64,000 nucleotides of DNA from Arenicola marina (GCA_964019135.1 OZ025264.1:5907935-5971934); one strand, 5' to 3'. Positions 11,425 to 23,846 are shown, counted from the stretch's first letter. The notes: a model not told the origin generated them from the letters alone. Numbers and translations are program-made.

Positions 11425-11560
11425 CGGGCTGATGGTGACGTCACGGAGAATTGTGGAATTGTATTGTCCGCGAGGAAACAATATGCTTAAAAATCGTCGT
11501 GTTCGACTAAAGGATCCCTGCAATGGTAAATTATACGGCGTTCCCGTTCTCCTAACGCGA
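11425..11560 (+). repeat. Dispersed repeat family R2, copy 3
   Basis: gaattgtattgtccg, aacaatatgcttaaaaatc, cgactaaaggatccctgca and tatacggcgttcccgttctc align with copy 2 at 9150-9300. The copy abuts a SINE body at its right end. Confidence 0.65.
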
Positions 11561-11565
11561 ACCCC

Positions 11566-11712
11566 CGGTGGTTCGAACCCCGCTGTGGCCATGTCGGTGG
11601 GGGTCGCACGATAAAGATCCCTTCGTAAAGAGTACGAACATGGCTTCACTCTCCTTTCCTTCTCCTATCGAAGCGATATTACCAAAAGTCGTTAAAGCGT
11701 ATTGAATAACCA
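11566..11712 (+). mobile_element. tRNA-derived SINE, 5'-truncated
   Basis: Starts at the B-box-like ggtggttcgaaccccgctgt and continues through the family body (gataaagatccc, ttcgtaaagagta) to the aataaccaaccaac tail. It lacks the A-box part of the head. Confidence 0.75.
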
Positions 11713-13620
11713 ACCAACATCTCAGCGCAAGGTCAGCCTTAGTTTAGCTGTGAAAATTGTCACATGAATATTCATGATCTGAAGCAAGCTACGGAAAACT
11801 GCGTTCGCAACTGTATCACACCTTACCAGGCCTGGTTAACACTTACAGCCTTAACCCTTGCTATAACTAGGACTACTACACTAACAAGTTACAGTTACCA
11901 CTGGCACTGGTTATACAAACGTTAATATACAAGCGCTGCCACCGGCAAGGCATCCGCTCGGTAACTCAGTGGAGGGGGGAGGGGACAGCGTGCATAGAGA
12001 GCGTGCACGTGACGTCACTGGGTGACATAACGTGTTTACCGCCATGTTAGACCTGTGCTGCGTGTGTTATATAAGCGAAATTGTTTTGTTTGCAGCAGCA
12101 GGTCTCGGTGGAGATGTCATTTCTATAGCTGTGCATGTCGGTCCAGTAATAGCAGTTAATGCATACTTCTACTGTTTCCTCAGAGTCGTGTTTTGCCGGT
12201 AAGGACCTGCGGACTATGAGCAGGAGGTTATTATTAGTTCCGTCACAATAATGACTCCTCGCTCACATACTCCATGCCATCGCGCCTCCTCGGAGGAAAC
12301 AATAGAAATAAACATTAAGCCAGATAAGGTTGCAGGTCTCTATTGGGATTTCACAACTTCTCGGCTACGCCTCGAAATTCTTCGATCCCAATAAACACCT
12401 ACAATTCATTCCTTATCTAATACGAACAAAGATCCGTCATTCTAATGTTTTCCAGCAGACAAAGAAAGAAGCGACTGAGTCGAGGGGGGGGGGGGGGAGT
12501 TGGCGGAGGCACCCATTTATGCCTATGATAATAATACTTATTATATATGTAATTATATATGTAATACTACTTATTATCCTGTAGTAGCTGAGCATGTGAG
12601 CCCCCCCCCCTTCCTTGATTCGAGTGACTGTGTCTGCGGGCTTCCTCTTCATCTACAAGCCACATAATGAGGCACCCAGTATTTGCAATAAGTTATAGCA
12701 GGTAGCCCAGGCTACATATCTATTAGGCGCCAAGTTGGAGTATAGATTGTTTTACATATTGAAAAGTTATTACCGGGCCTATGCATATATCTAGTGATTT
12801 CAGGCATTACGGATGCAAATGCGCTATATGCCTGGCTATATGCAGCTATTTATAGTCCCATTTGTAAATATTATCTCTATCTTCTAATTGATCAGTGTAT
12901 GTTAAAAAAAAATAGTCTGATTTAAAGGAATGGACCATTCCAAAGATTTGTGCGTTTGATTGTCCTTTTCTTTTTAGCTTATGCAAGACCAGTACAATAT
13001 CTATTGAAATGATCAAAATTGAATATAAAAAATAATTTAAGTAAAAAGTTACGAAGGTACAAAGACAGTAACACACATCGTCATTTGACATGTTATATCA
13101 GGGAGATGGCTTTGCTAGTGATATATATATGTTTATTTTAATGTTTATTCTTCACGCCCATTGTGTTGGCTTCAGTGATAATCTCAGTGATAATAACACT
13201 AACAGTTGTTATCGGGGAAGTTTCGATAATGAGACCACCCCGCTAATGAGACCACCCCGCTAATGAGACCACTTTTGCTCAGTCCCGCTCGCGGTCTTAA
13301 TTGCGGGGATTTACTGTAGGTGTAACAAAACAGAAAGGGGCCATTTGTAATACCGTTCACCCATGCCGCTGATCTAATTTGTGGGCCACGCCTTGACGCC
13401 AAAACGACGCTTTTGTTTTCAATTTAAAGTTCAAACCAAGAGACTCGGCATATGCGATAGTCTATCTACTGAAATCAAGAAATAGCTCTAGTTTCAATTG
13501 TTAATCATCGTAGAACGTCGCGGTTTGGGTTAGCACTTTTAGAAAGACGCGCTCTTTGACCAAAGGCGACCTTCGTCATCATCAGTGTTCCACTGAGTTC
13601 TTGTCTTATTTTTCGCACTC
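11713..13620. other. Non-coding stretch
   Basis: No supported gene. It contains a poly-G run at about 12485-12497, a poly-C run at about 12601-12610, an AT-rich stretch at about 12527-12585, and three copies of a 17-bp unit (taatgagaccaccccgc) at about 13228-13275. Confidence 0.4.

Positions 13621-13687
<67 letters not shown>
13621..13687. repeat. Compound microsatellite (ATT)n(AGT)n
   Basis: Perfect trinucleotide run of ATT changing to AGT near 13654. It encodes only Ile/Ser homopolymer tracts and is not a gene. Confidence 0.95.
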
Positions 13688-13877
13688 TTTTCTTCTATTT
13701 TGATGTTGTTAAAAGGTAGCCCGGGTGCCAGCGACTCTATGTCTTATCTCGGGCCGACGAACCTAAATGTCGACATTCTGTTAGTTTACATCCACCATTT
13801 ACTGTTTTAATACTTGCACATTTACGAAAATAAACGTTGGACATGGAAAAAAACCAAACAAATAGAACAATTATTTT

Positions 13878-14050
13878 CTACAGAACGTAAATCGATATTT
13901 CTATAGAACGTAAATCGATATTTCTATAGAATGTAAAGCGATATTTCTATAGAACGCAAATCAATATTTTTCTAGAACGTAAATCGTTATTTTTCTAGAA
14001 CGTAAATCGATATTTCTCTAGAACGTAAATCGATATTTCTATAGAAAAAA
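13878..14050. repeat. 23-bp minisatellite (agaacgtaaatcgatatttc core)
   Basis: About seven tandem copies of a 23-bp unit built on agaacgtaaatcgatatttc. Degenerate tataga remnants continue to about 14125. Confidence 0.9.
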
Positions 14051-14336
14051 CAATTTCTATAGATTAAAGATGTAGGGATACTTCTATAGAGTAATTGGTT
14101 TCCATAAAACGTCTATAGAGATAATATTTCGACATGGCCATTTTTTTTCCTCTCGTAGCCTTTTATGATCAGGTGCGTTTACCGGTTTTTAGATGTACTC
14201 TTAATGTGAAAGGTCACATGAGGGCAATTCTCTCTTCCAAGCTGGATAACGCGAATCATGGCATTAATTCCGTAAGACATCATTACATCCCGTAGGAAAA
14301 TATCTTACAGAATTTCCATAAAACAGTTCCAAATGC

Positions 14337-14363
14337 GTCTTCTTCTTCTTCTTCTTCTTCTTC
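14337..14363. repeat. (TTC)n microsatellite
   Basis: Eight or more uninterrupted TTC/TCT triplets. Confidence 0.9.
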
Positions 14364-14818
14364 GATTTTTCTATAACCCATATTCTAAACGTTTTCCCGT
14401 GGAGTTTTCATAGAGTTTCCATAGAGTGGATATAAAGATAGTCAAACAGTGCATTAACGAGATGGCTGTATTTTACGGCAATACATTAGACGACCAGAAA
14501 CTGTTCGAAATGATAAAACTAGCGATTCGTGGCCGTACAATTAGTTATAATAGATACACAGAAAATGTCAGATGGCGAGGGAAAGGAGTACTGAAACGCA
14601 AATCTCACAAATTGAGTCAGAGGTAACTACCAGAGATGCCGGCGTTTTGTTTCCAAACAGCATGTGCATCCGAGTCGATATGAGTAACCTAACGATGGGT
14701 ATAATTACGTGTTTACCAAAGGACGATAAGCCTAGGGAAAGTATAACAAAAAATAACATCCTATATCCTGGCTAAATGCAGATGGAAAATATTAACTGTG
14801 GTATTAGCTAATAGCGAT

Positions 14819-15797
14819 GATATTAGTACACCAAGATAGGTCATACATCGTTCTTCGGTGGCGCCGCCAAGCGGTGAGCGCGTAGTGTTGCACAGAACCA
14901 CCGTCAACAGGCATCAACTTCAAATTTGTTCTGCCATGAATGGCGCGAATTCGCGAAAGAAATGTCCAGGAACGTCGTTTTTCAGATTCCCCAAGGAAAA
15001 AGAAAGATAAAACCTGCGTCTTGCTTTAATTTTATCAGTCATGGATATGGTGCATCGATTATCACCTCCACAACGGCTGACAATTCTTTATTATCGCCCA
15101 CGACGAAGCGGGCGAGTGATGTCAGTAAAGACATTTAAAAATCGATCAGGCAAAGTAAATCAGAGGAGGGGTGTTGGGGTAGGGGTCCCCCACAGCGTAT
15201 TCGAAACACAGTAGGAACCCACCCCCGCTGGTTCCCCTGACACCTGTCCTAAATAATGATCAAGTTGTAGTCTTATTATAATCGCTAACGAGCAGCAACA
15301 AAATTATCAGCAAGTTAGGGAAACCACCCCCCCCCCCCCTATACTGACACCTGTGCTAAATAATTATGAAGTTGTAGTCTTGTTATAATCGCTAACAAGC
15401 AGCAAAATTATCAGCAAGGTAGGAAAACCAGCCCCTCCCCCCAAAAAAAATCAAACAGTAGACTGCCAGACGTTCTCGGAATATATATATATAACGCCTT
15501 GGTGGCACTAAAAACTAGGCCTAATAATTGCCGCATCAACACTACAAAATTACACATATTTAATGTCAAATATACCTGAAAGCATGAAAGGATACCACCA
15601 GGCTTTATACCAACTCGATTAATAGCGATCATCATAGTTTTAGTTAACAGGGCGCCGCTGATCATGCAGACTCGGTAGTTGTCAGCGCAATGGCAGCCCA
15701 ACGTTAGGCGCTCGCCGCATAGCGGCGCCACTACTCGCCGCATTACACATTTTACAATAGGAGCGCGCCGTATGTCATATCTTGGTGTACTAATATC
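14819..15797. mobile_element. 979-bp TIR DNA transposon remnant with THAP fragment
   Basis: The ends form 28-bp terminal inverted repeats (14819-14846 and 15770-15797) matching at 26 positions and beginning gatattagtacaccaag. Inside, near the left end, is a THAP zinc-finger start (see 14927-15010). Two tandem copies of a roughly 110-bp segment with poly-C lie at about 15238-15440. No intact transposase is present, so it is non-autonomous or decayed. THAP domains occur in P-element-type and some other DNA transposases. The superfamily is inferred only from that, and I could not define a target-site duplication. TTAA of the next element starts 10 bp downstream. Confidence 0.75.
14927..15010 (+). 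pseudogene. THAP-domain fragment of a transposase
   Basis: A 27-codon frame reads CSAMNGANSRKKC followed by PGTSFFRFPKEKER and a stop. The Cys, the NSRKK stretch and the FFRFPKEKER block match the start of THAP zinc fingers, which bind DNA. The second zinc Cys position appears lost, and the rest of the domain (Trp, AVPTIF box) is not visible in frame. Its place just inside a TIR fits the N-terminus of a transposase. Identification rests on a short motif, so moderate certainty. Confidence 0.6.
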
Positions 15798-15806
15798 TTT
15801 AATTCT

Positions 15807-16164
15807 TTAATCAAGAATCAAGAATCTTTTGGTCAAGCTTTTGGACAAATTCATTTTTCTTGCAAGTCTGTGCCACAAACTTGACAAAGGTTAAGGTCAG
15901 GCACAAGTCAATAACTTCCTGTTCAAGCTATCTAAACATCTTATTGGCTATAGAAAAAATGCATGAGGTCAGCTGACTTGGACAGGTTGCAAAGAAGTCA
16001 AATGTCAGCTGACCAAATGTATTTAGCCAATAGGTGTTAGAGGATTTAAACAGGAAGTTATTGACTTGTTCTTGACCTTAACCTTTGTCCAGTTTGTGGC
16101 ACAGAGTTGCAAGAATTTGGATTTGTCCAAAAGTTTGACCAAAAGCTCTTTGGTTCTTGATTAA
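15807..16164. mobile_element. 358-bp foldback MITE flanked by TTAA
   Basis: The element is nearly one long imperfect palindrome. The left arm (from tcaagaatc at 15811) and right arm (ending ggttcttga at 16160) pair over roughly 150 bp each, including ccacaaac, gacaaaggttaaggtca, agtcaataacttcctgtt and gtcagctgac blocks. TTAA occurs at both ends (15807-15810 and 16161-16164), the target duplication of piggyBac and Kolobok elements. Non-coding. Confidence 0.85.
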
Positions 16165-18454
16165 TGGCATATGGATATGGATAAAAGGTATTTGTTTATA
16201 AATACTTGACTGTGTAGCATCTGAAGAAACCCAGGTTTTATTGTGACAGCATCATTTAAGGCTAAAATAAGCCTTTAATATTTGGGTGTTTTGGTTTGAG
16301 CCTCAGAGCTTGCTTACCCTCTTGTTATATATAGGGTATACACAGGCCGTAGGACTTCCATCTGACGAACCGAGTGCCCGTGGTTATAGGAGCGTCACTG
16401 GTTGAACTGTATGCAAGTCAGGTCTGCAATTGTGTTTAAGTGCGACCAGATAGACGATTGATATCTGGTAATATAAAAATATATGTGAAAATAAGTGAGA
16501 TTTTCTTGTGGAAATAATATTTGTCGCCAATGGAAATTCATACTTAATTCACCACGTGTTTACAATTGGGGATAAGAGGCGTCAAGGTGCAGTTACCTCC
16601 CCTTTAGTGTGAACTGTGTCGTAATGGCGGTGTATATTCTTGGGTGCATAGACTGGAAAACTGAAGACTGCTGTGTGGACAGATGAAACTTGAAAGCACC
16701 CGCCGCTAACCCGGTGGTCAGTATTTGTTCGTTTTGTCCGCCATCTTGGAATTGAGTTCCAAATGTTTTATTTAGTAATGCGTTTCGTGCTTTAATAGTA
16801 GCTGCAGTATAATGAACTGTGGTCTTGACCAAGCTAGGTTGTGATTTAGTGTTCACGACGGATAGAACAGTGGTTCTAGCTATAACTTAAGACTTGTTCT
16901 TTTCAAGCCGAATAACAGTTTGTTTATAGTGTCTATCGATATTTAACTTAACTTGTTGGCTTATCATATTAATTTGATTACATAAATTGGTTTAATACAT
17001 GGTCTCTGTCTGACTGGTATTGATATTATAGCGGGTGTTTCCTGTATTTTCAGGGCGTTTTATCGGTACTTAACCGGTGCTTAACGGGTGGTTTACGGAC
17101 AACCGAATAAACCATCAATATCATCTGGCGTTTGTGTTGCCTCACCATCAACATCACTACAGACTCAGGCTCCAGACTCAATTTCTGGTCCGTGAATCCA
17201 GGCGTGGGTTTGAACCTCACATAATCTTGAACTTTGTATTCTCGGCAATAAAGTTGCCCTATCCAACTACTTACATAACTCTTTGTGTTATTCTATTACA
17301 ATACAGGGAACGAGCTGCGGGCGAGCCAGCTATATCACCCTTTCCTGGCGCAAGACATAATTAAGCGTATGGGCTGAATTTCGTAACGTGAGAAGAAAGG
17401 TATTTGTGCCGGTACCTTTTGCTAGTAGGCCTTCATGTCACAAGTGAAACGGTGTGACCTCTCAACTGGTGACTACCCGGGCGCGGCACCTACCCCTCCC
17501 TCCCCCACCCCCGCACCCCACCCCCACACACACGCCATCCTCAATCAACCGCAACCCAGACATTAGTCGAATGTTCTTAAAGGGTATGCCAATTCGGGCT
17601 GTAAGGGCAGTGCTAATGAGAGAACATATTCTAAAGAATACGAATTCGCAGAGAAAATTAGCAGTTGGGCTTAAAAACCCCTATTGTCGCCCATAATTGT
17701 ACTTTCAGTGGGCGCCGACATTTAATTCCCCCTGGCCTTCTATCAACCAATACACGGGTTTGCACTTCCGCGGCCAGTTTGACCTACTTTTAGATGGTGA
17801 TTAAACACATGTGTCTGCATGTAAACCAGTTTAAGGTGACTTACTTTTGCATTGATTGAACAATTAGTGTTTAAAATGTTTTGCGAATCGTTTCAGAATA
17901 GATATACAACCATCTATCTATTTTTAAGCTTTAATTTGGAGTTATGAAGGCAGTCTTAGCCTCGGGAGACCCACTCAGGAAACGCGAAGCTATATATGAC
18001 TGCATAACAAGGCGTGTAAGAGACCCTCAGCATCGCTGACTTTACAAGCTGTTAAAGGCATTCCAATATTATACATCTGTATATACTGATAGCTACTTCA
18101 CATAGAGCAAATTAATGTTGTAATGTGAAAGCTATTTTGCAAGGAGATCTAGCCAAGTATACATAATGGTAAACTTTTGATGCAATCATGTATATTTTTC
18201 ATTTTAGCCGGATATACTTGTCTTGGCACCATGCTGAAAAGTTAGAGTAAAGACAAAGAAAAGGGGAAGAGCATTCCCAATGGTCCTAGCTGATGAAGGA
18301 AAGCACCCCTAATCTGACCAAATATGACGTTTGAATTGTTTAAACTTTCTCACATTAAAACCTATCTGTCCCAGCCTAAGGATCAAACCGACTGTTGGCC
18401 CATTTGATGAACTAGCTGCCAGGTATATTGCTTTATTACATAAATATATATTTT
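16165..18454. other. Non-coding stretch
   Basis: No gene is supported. It contains a TA-rich patch near 16326, an AATAAA-bearing segment near 17248, and a CA/C-rich tract at 17491-17534. A weak open frame on the minus strand at 16593-16856 resembles no family known to me. Confidence 0.4.
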
Positions 18455-18598
18455 TTCCATTATTAAATTCATATTAATGTATTTCATTATTAAATTCGTA
18501 TTGATTTATTTCATTATTAAATTCGTATTAATTTATCTCATTATCAAATTCGTATTAATTTATTTCATTATTAAATTCATATTAATTTATTTCATTAA
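18455..18598. repeat. 27-bp AT-rich minisatellite
   Basis: Five tandem copies of a unit containing tttcattattaaattcgtat followed by taattta. Confidence 0.9.
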
Positions 18599-18785
18599 TA
18601 TGTCATAGTGTGAGATACTAATATTGGTATTAATTTCTACGCATCTGGTATGTTAGAAGTAGACATAAGTGAACTTCACTTTATCTATAACGATAAATGC
18701 AACTTTCATGTATAACAAAAAAAAATTAGCTGTGAAAAGACATGAAATATAAAATACCAGTACAATTTATTTTTTAAGACGACGG

Positions 18786-18960
18786 ATTTGTAGCTTTGTT
18801 TTGGTTTAAGGTATACGATTTGTAACGCGGCATTTACGCTTATGACTGAATAGGGCTATAAAGTCTCGTTCGCTTAGACTTTCGGTTTACTCATTTTAGG
18901 GACAAACAAACGAAGCACGTGTTCGGAACGAGTTTAGAATCTCGTTGGCGCAACGCTTCA
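18786..18960 (+). repeat. Chimeric junction of two dispersed repeats
   Basis: 18790-18852 matches the middle of the element at 62935-63109 (gtagctttgtt, acgatttg, cgcggcattt, tgactgaata). From about 18851 it switches to the start of repeat R1 (tagggctata, ctcgttcgc, cggttt, gggacaaacaaa). R1 copy 1 at 1264 and this site share the same junction word tagggct. Confidence 0.55.
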
Positions 18961-19282
18961 AACAGAAAACTTACAAAAATGAAGAAACTTGGTCTTTTCG
19001 TGATCCAAAAGTGATACGAAAACATCCAACTGGTCTTATTTTATCTTTACCATGTGGTTTAATGATGCACCCGTGTGTTGTTACTCCATGCACGGCACAT
19101 TTTGACGGCGAAATGGTTAAGTCGATCACTTGCTCTCGCAATTTTTGTCACCGCGGAGGCACGCGAAACTGTGACGTCACTGGCTGTTTGGGGAACTTGC
19201 GAAAGCCCGGGTGCAGGGCTAAAGTTAGAACGTTATTTTTAGCTTTCGAGTGCTTTGAAGACGGAGGAAAACAAAGGAGGAC
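18961..19282 (+). other. Non-coding, weak open frame
   Basis: A frame of about 123 codons spans 18945-19316. It has several Cys residues but no recognisable domain, begins inside a repeat and runs into the satellite. I do not call it a gene. Confidence 0.3.
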
Positions 19283-22200
19283 ACTAGTTATGGGGGGACA
19301 TGTTGCCATGGGTTGAACATAGATATGACCAGATGCCCCCTTACTATAGCACGAGATTAGCAATCTATGTGGGTTGAGGGACATGGGCGGGGGGGTACAT
19401 GCTGTCACGGTGTAACATGACCAGCCGTCCCCCCATGACAGCGTGTCCCCCCCCGCAATTTTAATGTATGCGCGCATATTAGGGCACTAGTTATGGGGGG
19501 ACTCATTGTCATGGGCTGAACATATCTTAAGATACATGGGGAGGCGGGGGGGGGACATACTGTCACGGGTAAATATACAGCCATGACCAGGCGTCCCCTT
19601 GGAATAGCATTGGATCGTTGATCCAAGTTAGTTCAGGGACATATGGTAAGGGTAGGTGGCATGTTGTCATGGGCCTAATTTAGCTCTGACCAGGTCTCCC
19701 TTTAGCTTAGCAGGGAATTACCGAGGGTTAAGGGATATGGGAATTGGGCGGCTGGTCATGTTACACCGTGACAGCATGTCCCCCCCCCTGCCGATGTCCC
19801 TTAACCCATATAGAACCGCAATCTCGTGCTAGAATAAGGGGACATCTTGTCATAGCTATAATCAACCCATGACGACACGTCCCCCCTCCCCCCCTTCCGG
19901 GGTCCCTTAACCCACCGGGATGTGCGGTCCAATGCTAAACTAAGGGGACATTTGGTCATGGCTGTATATTAACCCGTGACAGGATGTCCCCCCCCCTCCC
20001 CATGTATCTTAAAATATATTCAGCCCATGACAATGTGTCCCCCCATAACTAGTGCCCTAATATGCGCGCATACATAAAAATTGCAGGGGGGACACGTTGT
20101 CATGGGGGGACGCCTGGTCATGTTACACCGTGACAGCATGTCCCCCCCCTGCCCATATCCCTTAACCCATTTAGATGGGTAATTTCGTGCTAGAATAAGG
20201 GGACATGTGGTCATCGCTATAATCAACCCATGACGACAGTTCCCCCCCCCCCGCCGCCTTCCGGAGTCCCTTAACCCACCGGGATGTGTGGTCCAATGCT
20301 AAACTAAGGGGGCATTTGGTCATGGCTGTATATTCCCGTGACAGGATGTCCCCCCCCCTCCCCATGTCCCTTAACCCACATTTATCGGTAAGCCCGTGCT
20401 AAGCTAAGGGGACATCTGGTCATAGTTATAATTAACCCATGACAACATGTCCCCCCCTCTCTCCATCCCTTAACCCACCTGGATCAGTGATCCAATGCTA
20501 AACTAAGGGGACACCTGGTCATGGCTGTATTTTAACCCGTGACAGTATGTCCCCCCCCGCCTCCCCATGTATCTTAAGATATATTCAGCCCATGACAATG
20601 TGTCCCCCTATAACTAGTGCCCTAATATGCGCGCATACATTAGAATTGCAGGGGGGACACGCTGTCATGGGGGGACGCCTGGTCATGTTACACCGTGACA
20701 GCATGTCCCCCCCCCTGCCCATATCCCTTAACCCACTTAGATGGGTAATTTCGTGCTAGAATAAGGGAACATGTGGTCATCGCTATCATCAACCCATGAC
20801 GACACGCCCCCCCCCTTCCGCCTTCCGGGGTCCCTTAACCCACCGGGATGTGTGGTCCAATGCTAAACTAAGGGGAAATTTGGTCATGGCTGTATATTAA
20901 CCCGTGACAGGATGTCCCCCCCCCCTCCCCATGTATCTTAAGATATATTCAGCCCATGACAATGTGTCCCCCCATAACTCGTGCCCTAATATGCGCGCAT
21001 ACATTAAAATTGCAGGGGGGACACGCTGTCATGGGTGGACGCCTGGTCATGTTACACCGTGACAGCATGTCCCCCCCCCCCCTCCCCATGTCCCTTAACC
21101 CACATATATCGGTAAGCCCGTGCTAAGCTAAGGGGACATCTGGTCATAGCTATAATTAACCCATGACAACATGTCCCCCCCTCTCTCTATCCCTTAACCC
21201 ACCTGGATCAGTGATCCAATGCTAAACTAAGGGGACACCTGGTCATGGCTGTATTTTAACCCGTGACAGTATGTCCCCCCCCCCCGCCTCCCCATGTATC
21301 TTAAGATATATTCAGCCCATGACAATGTGTCCCCCCATAGCTAGTGCCCTAATATGCGCGCATACATTAGAATTGCAGGGGGGACACGCTGTCATGGGGG
21401 GACGCCTGGTCATGTTACACCGTGACAGCATGTCCCCCCCCTACCCATATCCCTTAACCCACTTAGATGGGTAATTTCGTGCTAGAATAAGGGAACATGT
21501 GGTCATCGCTATCATCAACCCATGACGACACGTCCCCCCCCCCCCGCCTTCCGGGGTCCCTTAACCTACCGGGATGTGTGGTCCAATGCTAAACTAAGGG
21601 GAAATTTGGTCATGGCTGTATATTAACCAGTGACCGGATGTCCCCCCCCCCTCCCCATGTATCTTAAGATATATTCAGCCCATGACAATGTGTACCCCCA
21701 TAACTAGTGCCCTAATGAGCGCGCATACATAAAAATTGCAGGGGGGACACGCTGTCATGGGGGGACGCCTGGTCATGTTACACCGTGACAGCATGTCCCC
21801 CCCCCCTGCCCATATCCCTTAACCCACTTAGATGGGTAATTTCGTGCTAGAATAAGGGAACATGTGGTCATCGCTATAATCAACCCATGACGACACGTCC
21901 CCCGCCCCCCCGCCTTCCGGGGTCCCTTAACCCACCGGGATGTGTGGTCCAATGCTAAACTAAGGGGACATTTGGTCATGGCTGTATATTAACTCGTGAC
22001 AGGATGTCCCCCCCCCCCCTCCCGATGTCTCTTAACCCACATATATCGGTAAGCCCGTGCGAAGCTAAGGGGACATCTGGTCATAGCTATAATTAACCCA
22101 TGACAACATGTCCCCCCCTCTCTCTATCCCTTAACCCACCTGGATCAGTGATCCAATGCTAAACTAAGGGGACACCTGGTCATGGCTGTATTTAAACCCG

Positions 22201-22450
22201 TGACAGCATGCCCCTCCCCCCCTCCCTATGTCCCTTAACACACGTAAATGGGTGATCTCATGCTAGGCTAAAGGCTCTGGTCAGAGCTATATTCAACCCA
22301 TGACAACATGCCCACCCCCACCCCCATCCCCATGTCCGCTCAAGGTATATCCAGCCCATGACAATGTGTCCCTCTCATAACTAGTGACCTCCTCCGCGCG
22401 TATACCCGAACTGCATGGGGGACACGCTGTCATGGGGGGAGAGCTGGTCA
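19283..22450. repeat. Complex C-rich satellite with about 364-bp higher-order unit and internal inversion
   Basis: Built from roughly 120-bp submonomers with ggtcatggctgta, ttaacccatgaca, acatgtcccccc and cccttaacccac blocks. The marker word gcgcgcat recurs at about 20064, 20629, 20993, 21357 and 21720, giving periods of 565, 364, 364 and 363. Alternate repeats differ (gatgggtaatttcgtgc versus tatcggtaagcccgtgc), so two variants interleave. From 19283 to about 19740 the array is reverse-complemented (poly-G on the plus strand); beyond that poly-C lies on the plus strand. Submonomers contain hairpin-capable words (gggacacgctgtca and tgacagcatgtccc). Confidence 0.9.
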
Positions 22451-22879
22451 TGTTACACCGGACCGGTATGCCGCCCGCTATACTCACTCTTCCTGTGTGA
22501 CGTGCGGAAGTGCTCTCGATGCGCAGCTGTCCCCCTTATATAAAATACATGATATTGAGACCCTCTCCGCTCCCTGTGTTCGTACGGTGCCATTATGATA
22601 GATACAGGAGGGGGTGGGGGGTATCTCCGCATGGGGGACAATCCCGCATATCACGCCGGTCATGTCCGGTTCATGTAGGGGCAATGGAACCAGCCTAGAC
22701 AGTCACTGGGCGCATTTCTTTGGGCCAGGTTCGGTATCCCGCCACGGGCCCGCAACACGTGACAGGGAACTTCCGAGAGTGCCGATCGCGATATGCCTAT
22801 TCCAATGACATGCACACACCGTTCACATCCGGTGCACATTAAGGCACTGGAACCCACCTACTCTCATCACCTTACACTC
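22451..22879. other. Non-coding stretch with TATA-like box
   Basis: No gene recognised. A TATA-like ttatataaaatac lies at about 22535-22547, with no convincing exon following. Confidence 0.35.
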
Positions 22880-23250
22880 AGCCGCCATCTTCTCCCGAAT
22901 GCCCCGTGCTGTTCAGAACGGGACACATCGGCATACCGAATGCATGAGCGCGCATCCATACCCGGGTGAAAGAAGTGTCGGGCGGTGAGCCGATGCGTAA
23001 TGTGCGTATTCGGTCCATCGTAGGGATACACCCGGGGTACCAAAGAAATGCGCCCACTGTTCAATCAGCCGCTATCTTCTCCCGAATGCCCCGTTTTGTT
23101 TTAAACGGTGCACATCGGCATACCGAATATCTGCGCGCACACCCAACCCGGGTTAAAGAAGTATCGGGCGGCAAACTGATGCGTAATGTGCGTAATCGGT
23201 CCACCTTGGGGATATACCCGGGTTACTAGAGAAATACGCCCACAGCTAGA
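22880..23250. repeat. Tandem pair of about 189-bp units with YY1-like site
   Basis: Unit 1 (about 22880-23068) and unit 2 (about 23069-23250) share ttctcccgaatgccccg, cacatcggcataccgaat, gatgcgtaatgtgcgta and acccgg blocks. Unit 1 begins with gccgccatctt, the reverse complement of a canonical YY1 site. Unit 2 has gccgctatctt, which breaks the core. Confidence 0.8.
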
Positions 23251-23460
23251 CTGACCTTGACCTTCTCTGAACAAGCCGCCGCTGATTACCCATCCTGTCT
23301 TTCGAGTAGAGCTCGATAATCGGAAACGGTGTCGTCTGCGCATGTCTCTCCCGCGCGGCAACGCGTCGACTCCCTGGTGTCACCTGCTTCACGACCTGCT
23401 GCAGGTCACCTCATTGATAACTCTTGTGTTGTTACGTGTATCTTCTCATATGCTGTCATC

Positions 23461-23846
23461 TGCTGTTTTGTAGCCAGCGTCACTCTCGGACTCATCACGT
23501 GTACTTGGTAGGATCCGTTTCCAATCTGTAAGGAGACGCGATTCGCGGACTGAACAAAAGCGATGGCAGTCCAAGTTAGATTGGGATTCAAGTTTCATGT
23601 ATAATAAATTTTAGTTTTGTAAGAACGGCTGGCCATACCTTGAGCAAGCACAGATCATCTGCTGTTTTGTAGCCAGCGCCACTCTCGGACTCATCACGTG
23701 TACTTGGTAGGATCAGTTTCCAATCTTTAAGGAGATTCGCGGACTGAACAAAAAAGCGATGGGAGTCCCAGTTAGATTTTATTTTACGTATATTAAATTT
23801 TATTTTTGTAAGAACGGGTGGCCATACCTTGAGCAGGCACAGATCA
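23461..23846. repeat. Tandem duplication, about 190 bp per copy
   Basis: 23461-23656 and 23657-23846 align nearly end to end (ctgctgttttgtagccagcg, ctcatcacgtgtacttggta, gattcgcggactgaacaaa, ggccataccttgagca). The second copy runs into the GA tract about 50 bp later. Confidence 0.85.

Noticed and set aside
18945-19316. 123-codon Cys-containing protein
   Set aside because: Starts in a dispersed repeat, ends in satellite, and has no recognisable family.
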